Source: Empedobacter brevis_A (GTDB lineage: Bacteria; Bacteroidota; Bacteroidia; Flavobacteriales; Weeksellaceae). Taken from it: DNA of 64,000 bases. The stretch lies in contig NZ_CBCPHV010000001.1 of assembly GCF_965118635.1 (NCBI RefSeq), forward strand, positions 1 to 64,000, read 5' to 3'. Position numbers and translations under genes: made by a program. Within the stretch, counting starts at the first letter, position 1; every line of letters begins with the position of its first letter. The notes below the pieces were generated by a model. It was given only the letters and a program-made list of their open reading frames with translations, was not told the DNA's origin and made no database searches. Positions 8,047-16,204 of the stretch are shown piece by piece.

Positions 8047-8150
8047 ATAAATTGATTTTGTGTATTAAAAATAACCTAAATATACTTATAATCAATAGAA
8101 TAAAAAATATTATTACTACTTACAACCAAAACATAATATATTTATAACAT

Positions 8151-8185
8151 AAAAAAAATCCAGCTTCTAAAAGAAACTGGATTTT
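8151..8185 (-). terminator. intrinsic terminator of the tgt-lptF/G operon
   Basis: Inverted repeat around AAATCCAGCTTCT / AGAAACTGGATTT (one mismatch); on the minus strand the hairpin is followed by a T run (plus-strand A run 8151-8158). Confidence 0.65.
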
Positions 8186-8193
8186 GAAATATT

Positions 8194-9288
8194 TTATGAA
8201 CGTGCTCGTCTCAGATATAAAAACAAGGTTAGTAATCCGAAGACAATGTTTGGTATCCACGAGGCGACAAGTGGCGAAACATAGCCTTTTTCGGAAAATG
8301 TAGACGTTGTTTGCGAGAAGAAAATATAGACAAATGCTAATGTTATACCAACAGCAAGATTAACTCCGATTCCTCCACGGCGTTTTTTAGACGAAAGCGA
8401 TAAAGCCAAAAGTGTTAAAATAATAGTTGAAAATGGTCCGCTTAAACGGTTATTTAATTCATTTTCGTATGTATTAACATTCGCAGAACCTTTTGCTTTT
8501 TGTTTTTGAATAAATTCGTTCAATTCAAATGTATTCATTGTTTCAGCAACATATTCTTCTGGTAAAATTTCGTCAGGAGAAGCAGCTAATTTTATATTGG
8601 CATTTGCTTCGTAATTTAACTTTTCGGTTTTGTCTTTATTAATTTCGCGTGTGTAAACACTCATCAATGCATAAGTAGAATCTTTATCATTCCAATTAAA
8701 ACTTGAAGCGATGATTTGTTTCTTTAATTCTGTAGAATCAAATTTTTGATACATGAAAGAATTTCCTAATTTCTCTGTTCTGTCGTAACCGTCAACAAAA
8801 ACAAATTCGGAAGGAGAAATTTGCGAACCAATGCGCTGTCGTTTATAATATTCTTCCTTGTCGTTGTTACTTAATAAATGGGTATATTGGTATTTATTTT
8901 TTTTGATATTTGCCCAAGGCAAGACTACATTTCCTACTAGTAAAGCGGAAACGGCTAAAAAAATAGCAACCCAAATATAAGGAAGTGTAAATCGATAAAA
9001 ACTAATACCACCCGAAAGAACACCTACAATTTCAGTTTGCATCGTCAATCGTGATGTAAAATATATCACTGTAATAAAAACGGCAATTGGTAAAAAGGTG
9101 TTAATAATCCAAATAGACCAATAAGGATAAAATTGGGTTAAAGCTGAAAAAGCTGTAGAACCACTATCATTAATACGTCCTAATTTTTGACTAAGATCGA
9201 CAATAACGGCGATGGTAGACAAAATCAAAACCATGAAAATGAAGGTCCCGATAAAGTTTCGGATGATGTATTTATCAATTATTTTCAA
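8194..9288 (-). CDS. LptF/LptG-family LPS export permease
   Basis: The 364-residue product has the YjgP/YjgQ layout: N-terminal MKIIDKYIIRNFIGTFIFMV and two further membrane helices, a periplasmic beta-jellyroll region (about residues 125-270), and three C-terminal helices ending LTLFLYLRRARS. LptF/LptG form the membrane part of the LptB2FG transporter that extracts lipopolysaccharide from the inner membrane. Whether this copy is F or G cannot be decided here; the tgt neighbourhood is common for the LptG-like copy in Flavobacteria (family knowledge). It starts 1 nt after the tgt stop and is surely co-transcribed. Confidence 0.88.
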   Translation of the reverse strand: MKIIDKYIIRNFIGTFIFMVLILSTIAVIVDLSQKLGRINDSGSTAFSALTQFYPYWSIWIINTFLPIAVFITVIYFTSRLTMQTEIVGVLSGGISFYRFTLPYIWVAIFLAVSALLVGNVVLPWANIKKNKYQYTHLLSNNDKEEYYKRQRIGSQISPSEFVFVDGYDRTEKLGNSFMYQKFDSTELKKQIIASSFNWNDKDSTYALMSVYTREINKDKTEKLNYEANANIKLAASPDEILPEEYVAETMNTFELNEFIQKQKAKGSANVNTYENELNNRLSGPFSTIILTLLALSLSSKKRRGGIGVNLAVGITLAFVYIFFSQTTSTFSEKGYVSPLVASWIPNIVFGLLTLFLYLRRARS

Positions 9289-9289
9289 A

Positions 9290-10420
9290 CTACAGTCGTT
9301 GTTTTAATTGTGGAACAATTTGTTCTTTCCATTGAGCGAAATCTCCTGCTAAGATATGTTCTCTTGCAACTCTTACCAAATCTAAATAAAAGGCAAGATT
9401 GTGAATAGACGCAATTTGTTTTCCTAAAGCTTCGTTCGCATTAAACAAATGACGAACATACGCTTTTGTGTAATAACTATCCACATAGCTCGTTCCACTT
9501 TCGTCTAATGGATCAAAACAATCTTTCCATTTTGCATTTTTCATGTTCATGACACCATTCCAAGTAAATAGCATTCCATTACGCGCATTACGTGTAGGCA
9601 TAACACAGTCGAACATGTCAACTCCAAGAGCAATACATTCGATGATATTCCAAGGTGTTCCAACTCCCATCAAATAACGAGGTTTGTCTTGTGGAAGAAT
9701 TTCCGTAACGATATCTGTCATTTCGTACATTACAGGTTCTGGTTCTCCAACAGATAATCCTCCAATTGCATTTCCTTCAGCACCAAAATCGGCAATATAT
9801 TTAGCAGATTCTTGACGTAAATCTTTAAAATCATTTCCTTGTACAATTGGGAAAAGTGTTTGTTTGTGATCGTAATATTCAGGATTGTTGTTTAACCAAG
9901 TTCTACAACGCTCTAACCAACGATGTGTAACATGCATAGCACGTTTTGCATCATGATATTTTGCTGGAATTCCTGTTAATTCATCAAAAGCCATAAAAAT
10001 ATCTGCACCAATGAAACGTTGAATTTCCATTGATTTTTCTGGTGTAAACATATGATAAGAACCATCTATATGCGATTTGAAACGTACACCTTCTTCAGAT
10101 TTCTTGCGACTTGTAGCTAAAGAATAAACTTGGAATCCTCCAGAATCTGTTAAGATTGGCTTTTGCCAATTCATAAATTTATGTAATCCGCCTGCTCTGT
10201 GTAAAATATCAGTTCCTGGACGCAAATATAAATGATAAGTGTTTCCAAGAATGATTTGAGCTTTAATGTCTTCTTCTAATTCACGTTGGTGAACAGCTTT
10301 TACTGTACCAACTGTACCAACTGGCATAAAAATAGGTGTCTGGATTTTACCATGATCGGTTTCTACCACACCAGCTCTTGCCTTAGAAAATTCGTCTTTT
10401 TTATCGATTGAAAATTTCAT
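9290..10420 (-). CDS. tgt: queuine/preQ1 tRNA-guanine transglycosylase
   Basis: The 376-residue product is a full-length bacterial Tgt. Visible motifs include TPIFMPVGTVGTVKAV, ILTDSGGFQVYSL (active-site Asp), GIPAKYHDAKRAMHVTHRW, FPIVQGNDFKDLR, GGLSVGEPEPVMYEM and the second catalytic Asp in GVDMFDCVMPTRNARNG. It exchanges guanine-34 for preQ1 in tRNAs with GUN anticodons. The C-terminal zinc site is not obvious from the residues I can see (one C in WKDCFDP). A TTG start at 10429 is possible but overlaps a perfect -7 box, so ATG 10420 is chosen. Operon with lptF/G. Confidence 0.95.
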   Translation of the reverse strand: MKFSIDKKDEFSKARAGVVETDHGKIQTPIFMPVGTVGTVKAVHQRELEEDIKAQIILGNTYHLYLRPGTDILHRAGGLHKFMNWQKPILTDSGGFQVYSLATSRKKSEEGVRFKSHIDGSYHMFTPEKSMEIQRFIGADIFMAFDELTGIPAKYHDAKRAMHVTHRWLERCRTWLNNNPEYYDHKQTLFPIVQGNDFKDLRQESAKYIADFGAEGNAIGGLSVGEPEPVMYEMTDIVTEILPQDKPRYLMGVGTPWNIIECIALGVDMFDCVMPTRNARNGMLFTWNGVMNMKNAKWKDCFDPLDESGTSYVDSYYTKAYVRHLFNANEALGKQIASIHNLAFYLDLVRVAREHILAGDFAQWKEQIVPQLKQRL

Positions 10421-10426
10421 AGTGTG

Positions 10427-10434
10427 CAAAGATA
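10427..10434 (-). promoter_or_regulatory. -7 box of tgt
   Basis: Minus-strand TATCTTTG, a perfect TAnnTTTG match only 6 nt upstream of ATG 10420, which predicts a leaderless or nearly leaderless transcript. Confidence 0.55.
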
Positions 10435-10480
10435 TTAATTGTTTAGCTTGTTGCGAGTTGGTTTCGAAAAAAATAATAAA

Positions 10481-10514
10481 AAAATAAGGATAAAGTATTT
10501 TTTATCCTTATTTT
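10481..10514 (-). terminator. intrinsic terminator of the DUF937-OmpA gene
   Basis: Perfect 14-bp inverted repeat AAAATAAGGATAAA (10481-10494) / TTTATCCTTATTTT (10501-10514) with an adjacent T run on the minus strand. Confidence 0.75.
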
Positions 10515-10539
10515 GATTTAAAAATATTTTGAAAAATGA

Positions 10540-11844
10540 TTACTTTGTGAAACGCAAAGACATTTTACGATCAGAAGCTCTTTCCTCATCAGAAGCTGTT
10601 TCTGGAACTTTTGCAAATTCTTCTCCGTAACCTTCAGCTGAAATAACTTGCGATCCAACACCAAGTTTTGTTAATTCTGCTTTTAAGTAATCAGCTCTTT
10701 TTTGAGATATTTCTTTGTTTTTCGCATCATCACCAACTTTGTCTGTGTATGCACCAAGTTTAATTTTTGCTGTTGGATATTTTTTCAAAATTGCAACAAC
10801 ATTCTCTAATTGAACTTCAGATCCTGGTTCTAATTGATCTGTTTTACCAAAAACGAAATTAACATTATCAAAATCAAACCATTTTTCTTTCAATTGATCT
10901 TCTGTCATTGTAGCAAAATCAGGAGCTTTGATGAATTTGATAATTTGATCTTCTAATCCATTTGTATAACCTTTCAGGGCAACACCATCTAAATCGATTT
11001 CAGATAATTCTTTTGGAGAAGTATGAATAGAATCTTTGCTCAATGAATCTACAACAATTTCAGATTCTTCTGTAATTACAGTTTTTTCTTGTTTGTTATT
11101 GCATTTCTTTAATAAGAAAAACGCAGCTATAACCACTAAGATCAACGGAATTATCCATTTCCAAAAACCTCCGCCTCCATTCTTGTTGTTGTGCGTTTCT
11201 GCATAAGCATTAACTGGTGCAACATAAGGTTTTTCTTCTGGTTCCACATCTACCACTTTTTTAGTTTCAGTAATAGTCTCAGTTACATGATCTTTTTCTA
11301 TATCGATAGTTTCTGTAATTGTAGGAGTATCATTGAATATTGTTCCTAAACCTAAAGCGCCAAGTCCTAATCCTGCTGGAATTAAACCTAAAATTTTGTC
11401 TTTAATTCCATTTAATGAAGAAAAGAAATCAGATTCTGTTATATTGTTAAATTCTGCTTCTTTACCAATAGATCCAAAAGTTGTTAAGGCTGTTAAGTCT
11501 AATAATTTTGATGATGAAGCTCTTGAAATTCCTGCATATTCTGCAACTTTATAAATAACTGGTTCGGCATTTTTATCAAAAATTACATTGACTAATTCTT
11601 TTAAAGTATCTGGAGTTTCTAATTCTGTTGAGAGATTTGTTAATCCACGAGAAGCTCCAAAAGATTTGATTGTATGAAATAATCCTGTAGTAGAATCTTT
11701 TTTTTCTAAAACGCCTGCTAAAAGAATTGGAATATAAGCATCAATTGCTTTAGAAATTCCCGCTTTGTTTTCTCCTAATTCTGATGAAGTTTTTGAGATC
11801 AAATCTGGAGTAATGTATCCTTTTACTAATTCAATAATGTTCAT
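10540..11844 (-). CDS. DUF937-TM-OmpA fusion protein
   Basis: The 434-residue product has three parts. Residues about 1-160 form a helical DUF937-type domain (MNIIELVKGYITPDLISKTSSELGEN ... ISKAIDAYIPILLAGVL). Residues about 230-250 are one membrane helix (FWKWIIPLILVVIAAFFLLKKC). Residues about 320-434 are an OmpA-like peptidoglycan-binding domain (VNFVFGKTDQLEPGS ... KIKLGAYTDKVGDDAKNKEISQKRADYLKAELTKLG). The protein would sit in the inner membrane with DUF937 inside and the OmpA domain gripping the cell wall. DUF937 has no established activity. It is monocistronic between two terminators. Confidence 0.88.
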   Translation of the reverse strand: MNIIELVKGYITPDLISKTSSELGENKAGISKAIDAYIPILLAGVLEKKDSTTGLFHTIKSFGASRGLTNLSTELETPDTLKELVNVIFDKNAEPVIYKVAEYAGISRASSSKLLDLTALTTFGSIGKEAEFNNITESDFFSSLNGIKDKILGLIPAGLGLGALGLGTIFNDTPTITETIDIEKDHVTETITETKKVVDVEPEEKPYVAPVNAYAETHNNKNGGGGFWKWIIPLILVVIAAFFLLKKCNNKQEKTVITEESEIVVDSLSKDSIHTSPKELSEIDLDGVALKGYTNGLEDQIIKFIKAPDFATMTEDQLKEKWFDFDNVNFVFGKTDQLEPGSEVQLENVVAILKKYPTAKIKLGAYTDKVGDDAKNKEISQKRADYLKAELTKLGVGSQVISAEGYGEEFAKVPETASDEERASDRKMSLRFTK

Positions 11845-12019
11845 AGATTTTAATTTTTTAATTTATAGTCTTTGTTGTTGTAACATCTTCTTAACAAATA
11901 TTGTACTAATATTCGGCTGTATTAAAATTAGTTAAAAAAAACTGATAATTTTTATATTTTTTTGAAAAGATGTAACATTGGCATTAATTTTATAGACAGA
12001 AGTATAAAAAACAAATTTT

Positions 12020-12922
12020 ATGGAAGAACAAGACAAGGTAGATAGTTTAAAAGATGTGATAGAAACACCATTTAAAGATGTAGAGTATATTACAAATTTA
12101 TTGATAACAAAAGGTTCTGAAATAGGATGGAGTCTTTTATCTGCTATAATAACATTGACAATTGGTTTATGGTTAGCTGGTAAATTGAAGAAACTGATTG
12201 AAAAACGTATGATAGCTCGTAATGTAGATTTATCAGTTAGAAGTTTTGTCATTCCGATTATCAATATTGTTTTGAAATTGATTGTGATTATGTTTGTATG
12301 TTCTAGATTAGGATTTAATACAACAGGATTAGTTGCAGCTTTAGGAGGAGCTAGTTTAGCAGTAGGTTTAGCTTTACAAGGTTCATTATCTAATTTTGCA
12401 GCAGGAATTTTAATCATCATTTTTAAACCTTTCAAAGTAGGTGATTATATTGTTTCGCAAGGAAATGAAGGAACTGTAGAATCAATCAGTCTGTTAAATA
12501 CAGTTATAGCAACTGCAAAAGGACAAATTGTGACATTGCCAAATGCCAATTTGTTTAATAATCCAATTACAAACTATTCTGTAAAAGAATATCGTCGATT
12601 AGATGTAAATGTTGGTATTTCTTATGAAGATGATTTCGATAAAGCTAAAAAAGTATTATTAGATGTTTTAGATTCAAATAAATTGGTAGATGATACTCAG
12701 CCTAAAACAGTTGAAATTTTAGAGTTTGGCGCAAGTTCTGTTAATTTGGCTGTACGTTGCTATGTTAAAAATCATGATTATTGGACAGCATATTGGCAAT
12801 TGTATCGCGCAGTGAAATACGCATTGGATAATAACAATATTTCGATGCCTTATCCACATACAGAAATGATTATTAAAAACGATACAAGTTCACCAACAAT
12901 TCCTCTTGAGAATAAAGATTAA
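12020..12922 (+). CDS. MscS-family mechanosensitive ion channel
   Basis: The 300-residue product has an N-terminal stretch, three membrane helices (starting near residue 35) and the pore helix TM3 signature rich in Gly/Ala (AALGGASLAVGLALQGSLSNFAAGILIIIFKPFKVGDYI), followed by the beta domain (GTVESISLLNTVIATAKGQIVTLPNANLFNNPITNYS) and the alpha-beta cytoplasmic cage domain. Length is typical of MscS. It opens on membrane tension to release solutes during hypo-osmotic shock. Its TAA stop shares one base with the ATG of the PBP4-type gene, so the two are translationally coupled. An open frame on the opposite strand at 11932-12435 is a shadow. Confidence 0.95.
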   Translation: MEEQDKVDSLKDVIETPFKDVEYITNLLITKGSEIGWSLLSAIITLTIGLWLAGKLKKLIEKRMIARNVDLSVRSFVIPIINIVLKLIVIMFVCSRLGFNTTGLVAALGGASLAVGLALQGSLSNFAAGILIIIFKPFKVGDYIVSQGNEGTVESISLLNTVIATAKGQIVTLPNANLFNNPITNYSVKEYRRLDVNVGISYEDDFDKAKKVLLDVLDSNKLVDDTQPKTVEILEFGASSVNLAVRCYVKNHDYWTAYWQLYRAVKYALDNNNISMPYPHTEMIIKNDTSSPTIPLENKD

Positions 12923-14178
12923 TGAAATATTTACTTATACTATTATCTTTTTTTTCCTCTGTTTATCTTTTTGGACAAAGAGAATTAATTGAAAAACATC
13001 TTAATTCTGATTTCTATTCAAATCAATTCACAGGTTTTTATCTGTATGATCCGATAACAAAGGAAGAAATTTATAATTACAACGGAAATAAATTTTTTAT
13101 TCCAGCATCTAATACCAAAATTTTCACGCTTTATACCGCGATGAAAATGCTGAATGATTCAATTCCAGCTTTCAAATATCAATTAATTGGAGATGAATTG
13201 CATATCGAAGGAACAGGAGACCCTACTTTTTTGCATCCAAAATATAAGAATACAAGAGCAATTGATTTTTTGAAAAATAATGGAACAAAAATTATTTTTC
13301 ATTGGAATAATTTTGATGAAGAATCTTTTTTGCCAGGATGGACATGGGATGATTTTAGAAAAGATTATGCTCCAGAAAGAAGTCAATTTCCAATTAATGA
13401 AAATTTAGTATCCATTTCGAAAAGTGGAAATGCGGTCAAAACTTTTCCGAAGTATTTCGAGGAATTAACAGAAATCAGAGAAACAGCAGAACCTCGAGAT
13501 TTTTATGATAATAAATTTTATATCAGCAATAAAAAACGTTCAGAAAAAGTTCCTTTTATTGTAAATGAAACGGTGATAGAAAAATCGTTGTCACAAATTT
13601 TAGGAAAACCTGTTGATATGATCAAAACTCCAATGACGAAAGATGTAAAAGTTTTTTATAGTCAACGGACCGATGATGTTTGCCGCGAAATGATGGAAAA
13701 TAGTGATAATTTTTTAGCAGAACATCTTCTTATTTTAGCATCAAGTACATTATTCAATAAATTAAGTTCAGCGCAGGTTATAAACTATTCGAAAAAGAAT
13801 TTTCTAAAAGATTTGAAACAACAACCCGAATGGTTCGATGGTTCTGGATTATCGCGTTATAATCTATTTACGCCACAAAGTTTGGTTCAGGTTTTAGAAA
13901 AAATGTATAACGAATTTCCAGTGCAACGTTTGTTTTCGATTTTTCCGATTGGTGGAAAAACGGGAACAATCAAAAATAGATACAAAGATTCTGCACAACC
14001 ATATATTTATGCGAAAACGGGAACATTAAATAATAATGTTACGTTAAGTGGTTATTTGAAAACAAATTCAGGAAGAACGTTAATCTTTAGTTTGATGAAT
14101 AATAATTCTACTAAAAATTTAACAGTGATTAGAAATGAAAATGAAAAGTTACTAAGAATGATTCGAGATAATTATTAA
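12922..14178 (+). CDS. dacB: D-alanyl-D-alanine carboxypeptidase / PBP4-type (S13 family)
   Basis: The 418-residue product has a signal peptide (MKYLLILLSFFSSVYLFG) and the three active-site motifs of S13 penicillin-binding proteins: SxxK as SNTK at about residue 63, SxN as SDN in MMENSDNFLAEHLL, and KTG in IYAKTGTLNN. A second KTG (GGKTGTIKNRYKDS) lies about 20 residues before it. PBP4 enzymes trim or cleave peptidoglycan stem peptides in the periplasm. The protein is somewhat shorter than E. coli PBP4 (477 aa), consistent with a reduced inserted domain. Coupled to mscS by a 1-nt overlap. Confidence 0.9.
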   Translation: MKYLLILLSFFSSVYLFGQRELIEKHLNSDFYSNQFTGFYLYDPITKEEIYNYNGNKFFIPASNTKIFTLYTAMKMLNDSIPAFKYQLIGDELHIEGTGDPTFLHPKYKNTRAIDFLKNNGTKIIFHWNNFDEESFLPGWTWDDFRKDYAPERSQFPINENLVSISKSGNAVKTFPKYFEELTEIRETAEPRDFYDNKFYISNKKRSEKVPFIVNETVIEKSLSQILGKPVDMIKTPMTKDVKVFYSQRTDDVCREMMENSDNFLAEHLLILASSTLFNKLSSAQVINYSKKNFLKDLKQQPEWFDGSGLSRYNLFTPQSLVQVLEKMYNEFPVQRLFSIFPIGGKTGTIKNRYKDSAQPYIYAKTGTLNNNVTLSGYLKTNSGRTLIFSLMNNNSTKNLTVIRNENEKLLRMIRDNY

Positions 14179-14200
14179 CGAATATTATTTACAATAAAAA

Positions 14201-14228
14201 AAGCCTTCCGATTTGGAAGGCTTTTGCT
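14201..14228. terminator. bidirectional terminator between dacB and the DUF6702 gene
   Basis: Stem AAGCCTTCC (14201-14209) / GGAAGGCTT (14215-14223), loop GATTT, flanked by A and T runs on both sides, so it can serve both convergent genes. Confidence 0.85.
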
Positions 14229-14231
14229 TTA

Positions 14232-14705
14232 TTAGAAAGACATCTTTACAGTGTCGCTATTTCCTGTTAATACTTTTGTGTCCTTTTTATTTTTGACATC
14301 AAAAGTTACAATATTTTGTTGATCATTAAAAATATCTGTCAACAAAGCTACTCTTAATTCTATTGAGCTGATATCAGAAATTTTATCAAACTTAAAGAAA
14401 ACTCGAGTCGATTTATCATTTACCTGATAACCATAATAAGAAGTTCCTAATGCTTTTCCGTTAACTTTTACATCAACTTTACTATTTACATATGACTTTA
14501 ACTTATTTTCAAAATTTGATTTATTTGAAACATCAGCACCAACTGCTTTTTCTAATTGATTTGTAAATGTACGAGCTGTTATGTTTAGAGTTCCAGTTTC
14601 TTGTTCATAATCAACCTTGATATTTGCTGTGTGGAAATCTTGAGCATTTAGGTTAAAAGTTATTAAAACCAAAAGCAAAGAGAATAGATATTTTATATAC
14701 TTCAT
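14232..14705 (-). CDS. DUF6702-family periplasmic protein
   Basis: The 157-residue product begins with a signal peptide (MKYIKYLFSLLLVLITFNLNAQ). The mature part starts DFHTANIKVDYEQETGTLNITARTFTNQLEKAV and alternates beta strands, matching the small Bacteroidota family DUF6702, in which an H-x-x-x-(V/I) start is followed by a two-layer beta fold. Function unknown. Monocistronic. Confidence 0.7.
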   Translation of the reverse strand: MKYIKYLFSLLLVLITFNLNAQDFHTANIKVDYEQETGTLNITARTFTNQLEKAVGADVSNKSNFENKLKSYVNSKVDVKVNGKALGTSYYGYQVNDKSTRVFFKFDKISDISSIELRVALLTDIFNDQQNIVTFDVKNKKDTKVLTGNSDTVKMSF

Positions 14706-14834
14706 TTTATTTCTTAGTTTGTACTAGTGTATTTCAAATCGAGTGCCAAAAATTCTTAAATCTTAAAAAGAAAGATATAACAATATAGTTATAACAAAAT
14801 TAAAATAAAAAAATTGTGTGTAATATTTAAATAT

Positions 14835-14867
14835 AAAAAGAGTATTAAGTTCATTAATACTCTTTTT
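14835..14867. terminator. hairpin terminator between two minus-strand envelope genes
   Basis: Perfect 14-bp inverted repeat AAAAAGAGTATTAA (14835-14848) / TTAATACTCTTTTT (14854-14867) with a 5-nt loop. It follows the four-helix protein gene on the minus strand. Confidence 0.8.
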
Positions 14868-14883
14868 ATAAATTATTTTTTAT

Positions 14884-15297
14884 TTAAGACAACCAAATGT
14901 CATAAGGAATTCTACTTAAAATACAAGCTAAAGCAACAATTGCAAAGATTGCAACACTCATTGGCACTGTTGTAGAACGTTTTAATTTTGCGTTTGCAAT
15001 TGTCATAAAAACAACACCAGCAATCATCATCATAGGATGCTCAACAAAAGTAAATCTTAATCCTGCATCTTTCATTATTCCAGAAGGTTCTAAAGCAGAG
15101 AACTTTGTGATATAATACGCTAATCCAATTAATAATTGTACGTGAAAAGTGATAGTTGTGAATAATCCGATTTTCTTAATTGTTGCGTTTGTATCTTTTT
15201 TAGAAATCGCATAAATTAATGTTGAAATCACAAAGATAAAACCCATCAAAATGACAAGATAAGCCCAGCCACTATGAAATTGTTTGATAAAATCCAT
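14884..15297 (-). CDS. four-helix membrane protein of unknown function
   Basis: The 137-residue product consists of four membrane helices with conserved histidines: HSGWAYLVILMG in helix 1, FHVQLLIGLAYY in helix 2 and EHPMMMIAGVVF in helix 3, and ends with SRIPYDIWLS. This is a common flavobacterial family often loosely labelled cytochrome b-like; the paired intramembrane histidines would allow haem binding but I cannot prove it. Monocistronic, with its own terminator. Confidence 0.7.
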   Translation of the reverse strand: MDFIKQFHSGWAYLVILMGFIFVISTLIYAISKKDTNATIKKIGLFTTITFHVQLLIGLAYYITKFSALEPSGIMKDAGLRFTFVEHPMMMIAGVVFMTIANAKLKRSTTVPMSVAIFAIVALACILSRIPYDIWLS

Positions 15298-15407
15298 TTT
15301 TCTAATTTTAGTTTTTCAATACAAAAATAACAAACCTTTTTACATAAATACTATTAGATGATATTTATGTGTTTTGAGAACAGTTTTTTAGATTAATCAA
15401 AATCTTG

Positions 15408-15415
15408 TAATTTCG
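15408..15415 (+). promoter_or_regulatory. -7-like box of trmB
   Basis: TAATTTCG, the TTCG variant of TAnnTTTG, 17 nt upstream of the trmB ATG. The same variant stands in front of the HU-SPOR gene at 61612. Confidence 0.4.
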
Positions 15416-15432
15416 CGCAAAATATATCCGAA

Positions 15433-16110
15433 ATGGGAAAAGATAAAATCAGAAGATTTAACGAAAATAAAACTTTTCAGAATGTTGTGCAGCCAACACG
15501 AGAAGAGGCAATTAATGAGTTTGCATTAAAAGGAAATTGGAACAAAGAATTTTTCAAGAACGATAATCCAATTGTTTTAGAACTTGGTTGCGGAAAAGGA
15601 GAATATACTGTTGCAATGGCACGTCGTGATAAGGATCGTAATTTTATCGGAGTAGATATTAAAGGATCGAGATTTTGGCGAGGAGCAAAAATTTGTTTGG
15701 ATGAAGGAATTGAAAATGCTGGATTTCTTAGAACACAAATCGAAATTATCGATCATCTTTTCGCAGAAAATGAAGTGAGCGAAATTTGGATTACTTTCCC
15801 AGATCCACAAATAAAATACAGAAGAACAAAACATCGTTTAACAGATCCTGAATTTTTGAAAAGATACAGCAAAATCTTGAAACCTGAAGGAACAGTAAAC
15901 TTGAAAACGGATTCTGAATTTTTGCATGGTTATACACATGGTGTAATTCATATCGAAGGTCACGAAGTGATTCGTTCTACGCACGATGTTTATCATCCAG
16001 ATCATTCGGATATTCCAGCAATTGTAACGGAAGTGCAAACGTATTACGAATCAAAATTCTTGGAAGAAGGTAAAAAGATTACCTATATAAAATTCCGATT
16101 AAAATATTAA
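15433..16110 (+). CDS. trmB: tRNA (guanine-46-N7)-methyltransferase
   Basis: The 225-residue product shows the class I SAM-binding motif VLELGCGKGEYTVAMA, the following NFIGVDIKGSRFWRGAK, and the TrmB-specific segment WITFPDPQIKYRRTKHRLTDPEFL. It methylates G46 in the variable loop of many tRNAs. Length is normal. A short hairpin with a T run follows at 16114-16140. Confidence 0.95.
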   Translation: MGKDKIRRFNENKTFQNVVQPTREEAINEFALKGNWNKEFFKNDNPIVLELGCGKGEYTVAMARRDKDRNFIGVDIKGSRFWRGAKICLDEGIENAGFLRTQIEIIDHLFAENEVSEIWITFPDPQIKYRRTKHRLTDPEFLKRYSKILKPEGTVNLKTDSEFLHGYTHGVIHIEGHEVIRSTHDVYHPDHSDIPAIVTEVQTYYESKFLEEGKKITYIKFRLKY

Positions 16111-16113
16111 GAT

Positions 16114-16140
16114 AAATCCATTGAAAAATGGATTTTTTTA
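16114..16140 (+). terminator. intrinsic terminator of trmB
   Basis: Stem AAATCCAT (16114-16121) / ATGGATTT (16128-16135) followed by T residues. Confidence 0.6.
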
Positions 16141-16204
16141 TTTTTAAAATAACTCTGATAATACTTTATAAATCATATATTTGTTGTAACACTTATATGA
16201 TTTT

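Noticed and set aside
11932..12435. 167-codon open frame antisense to the mscS gene
   Set aside because: It lies almost wholly opposite the conserved MscS coding sequence and its product is low-complexity; the plus-strand protein has clear family motifs.
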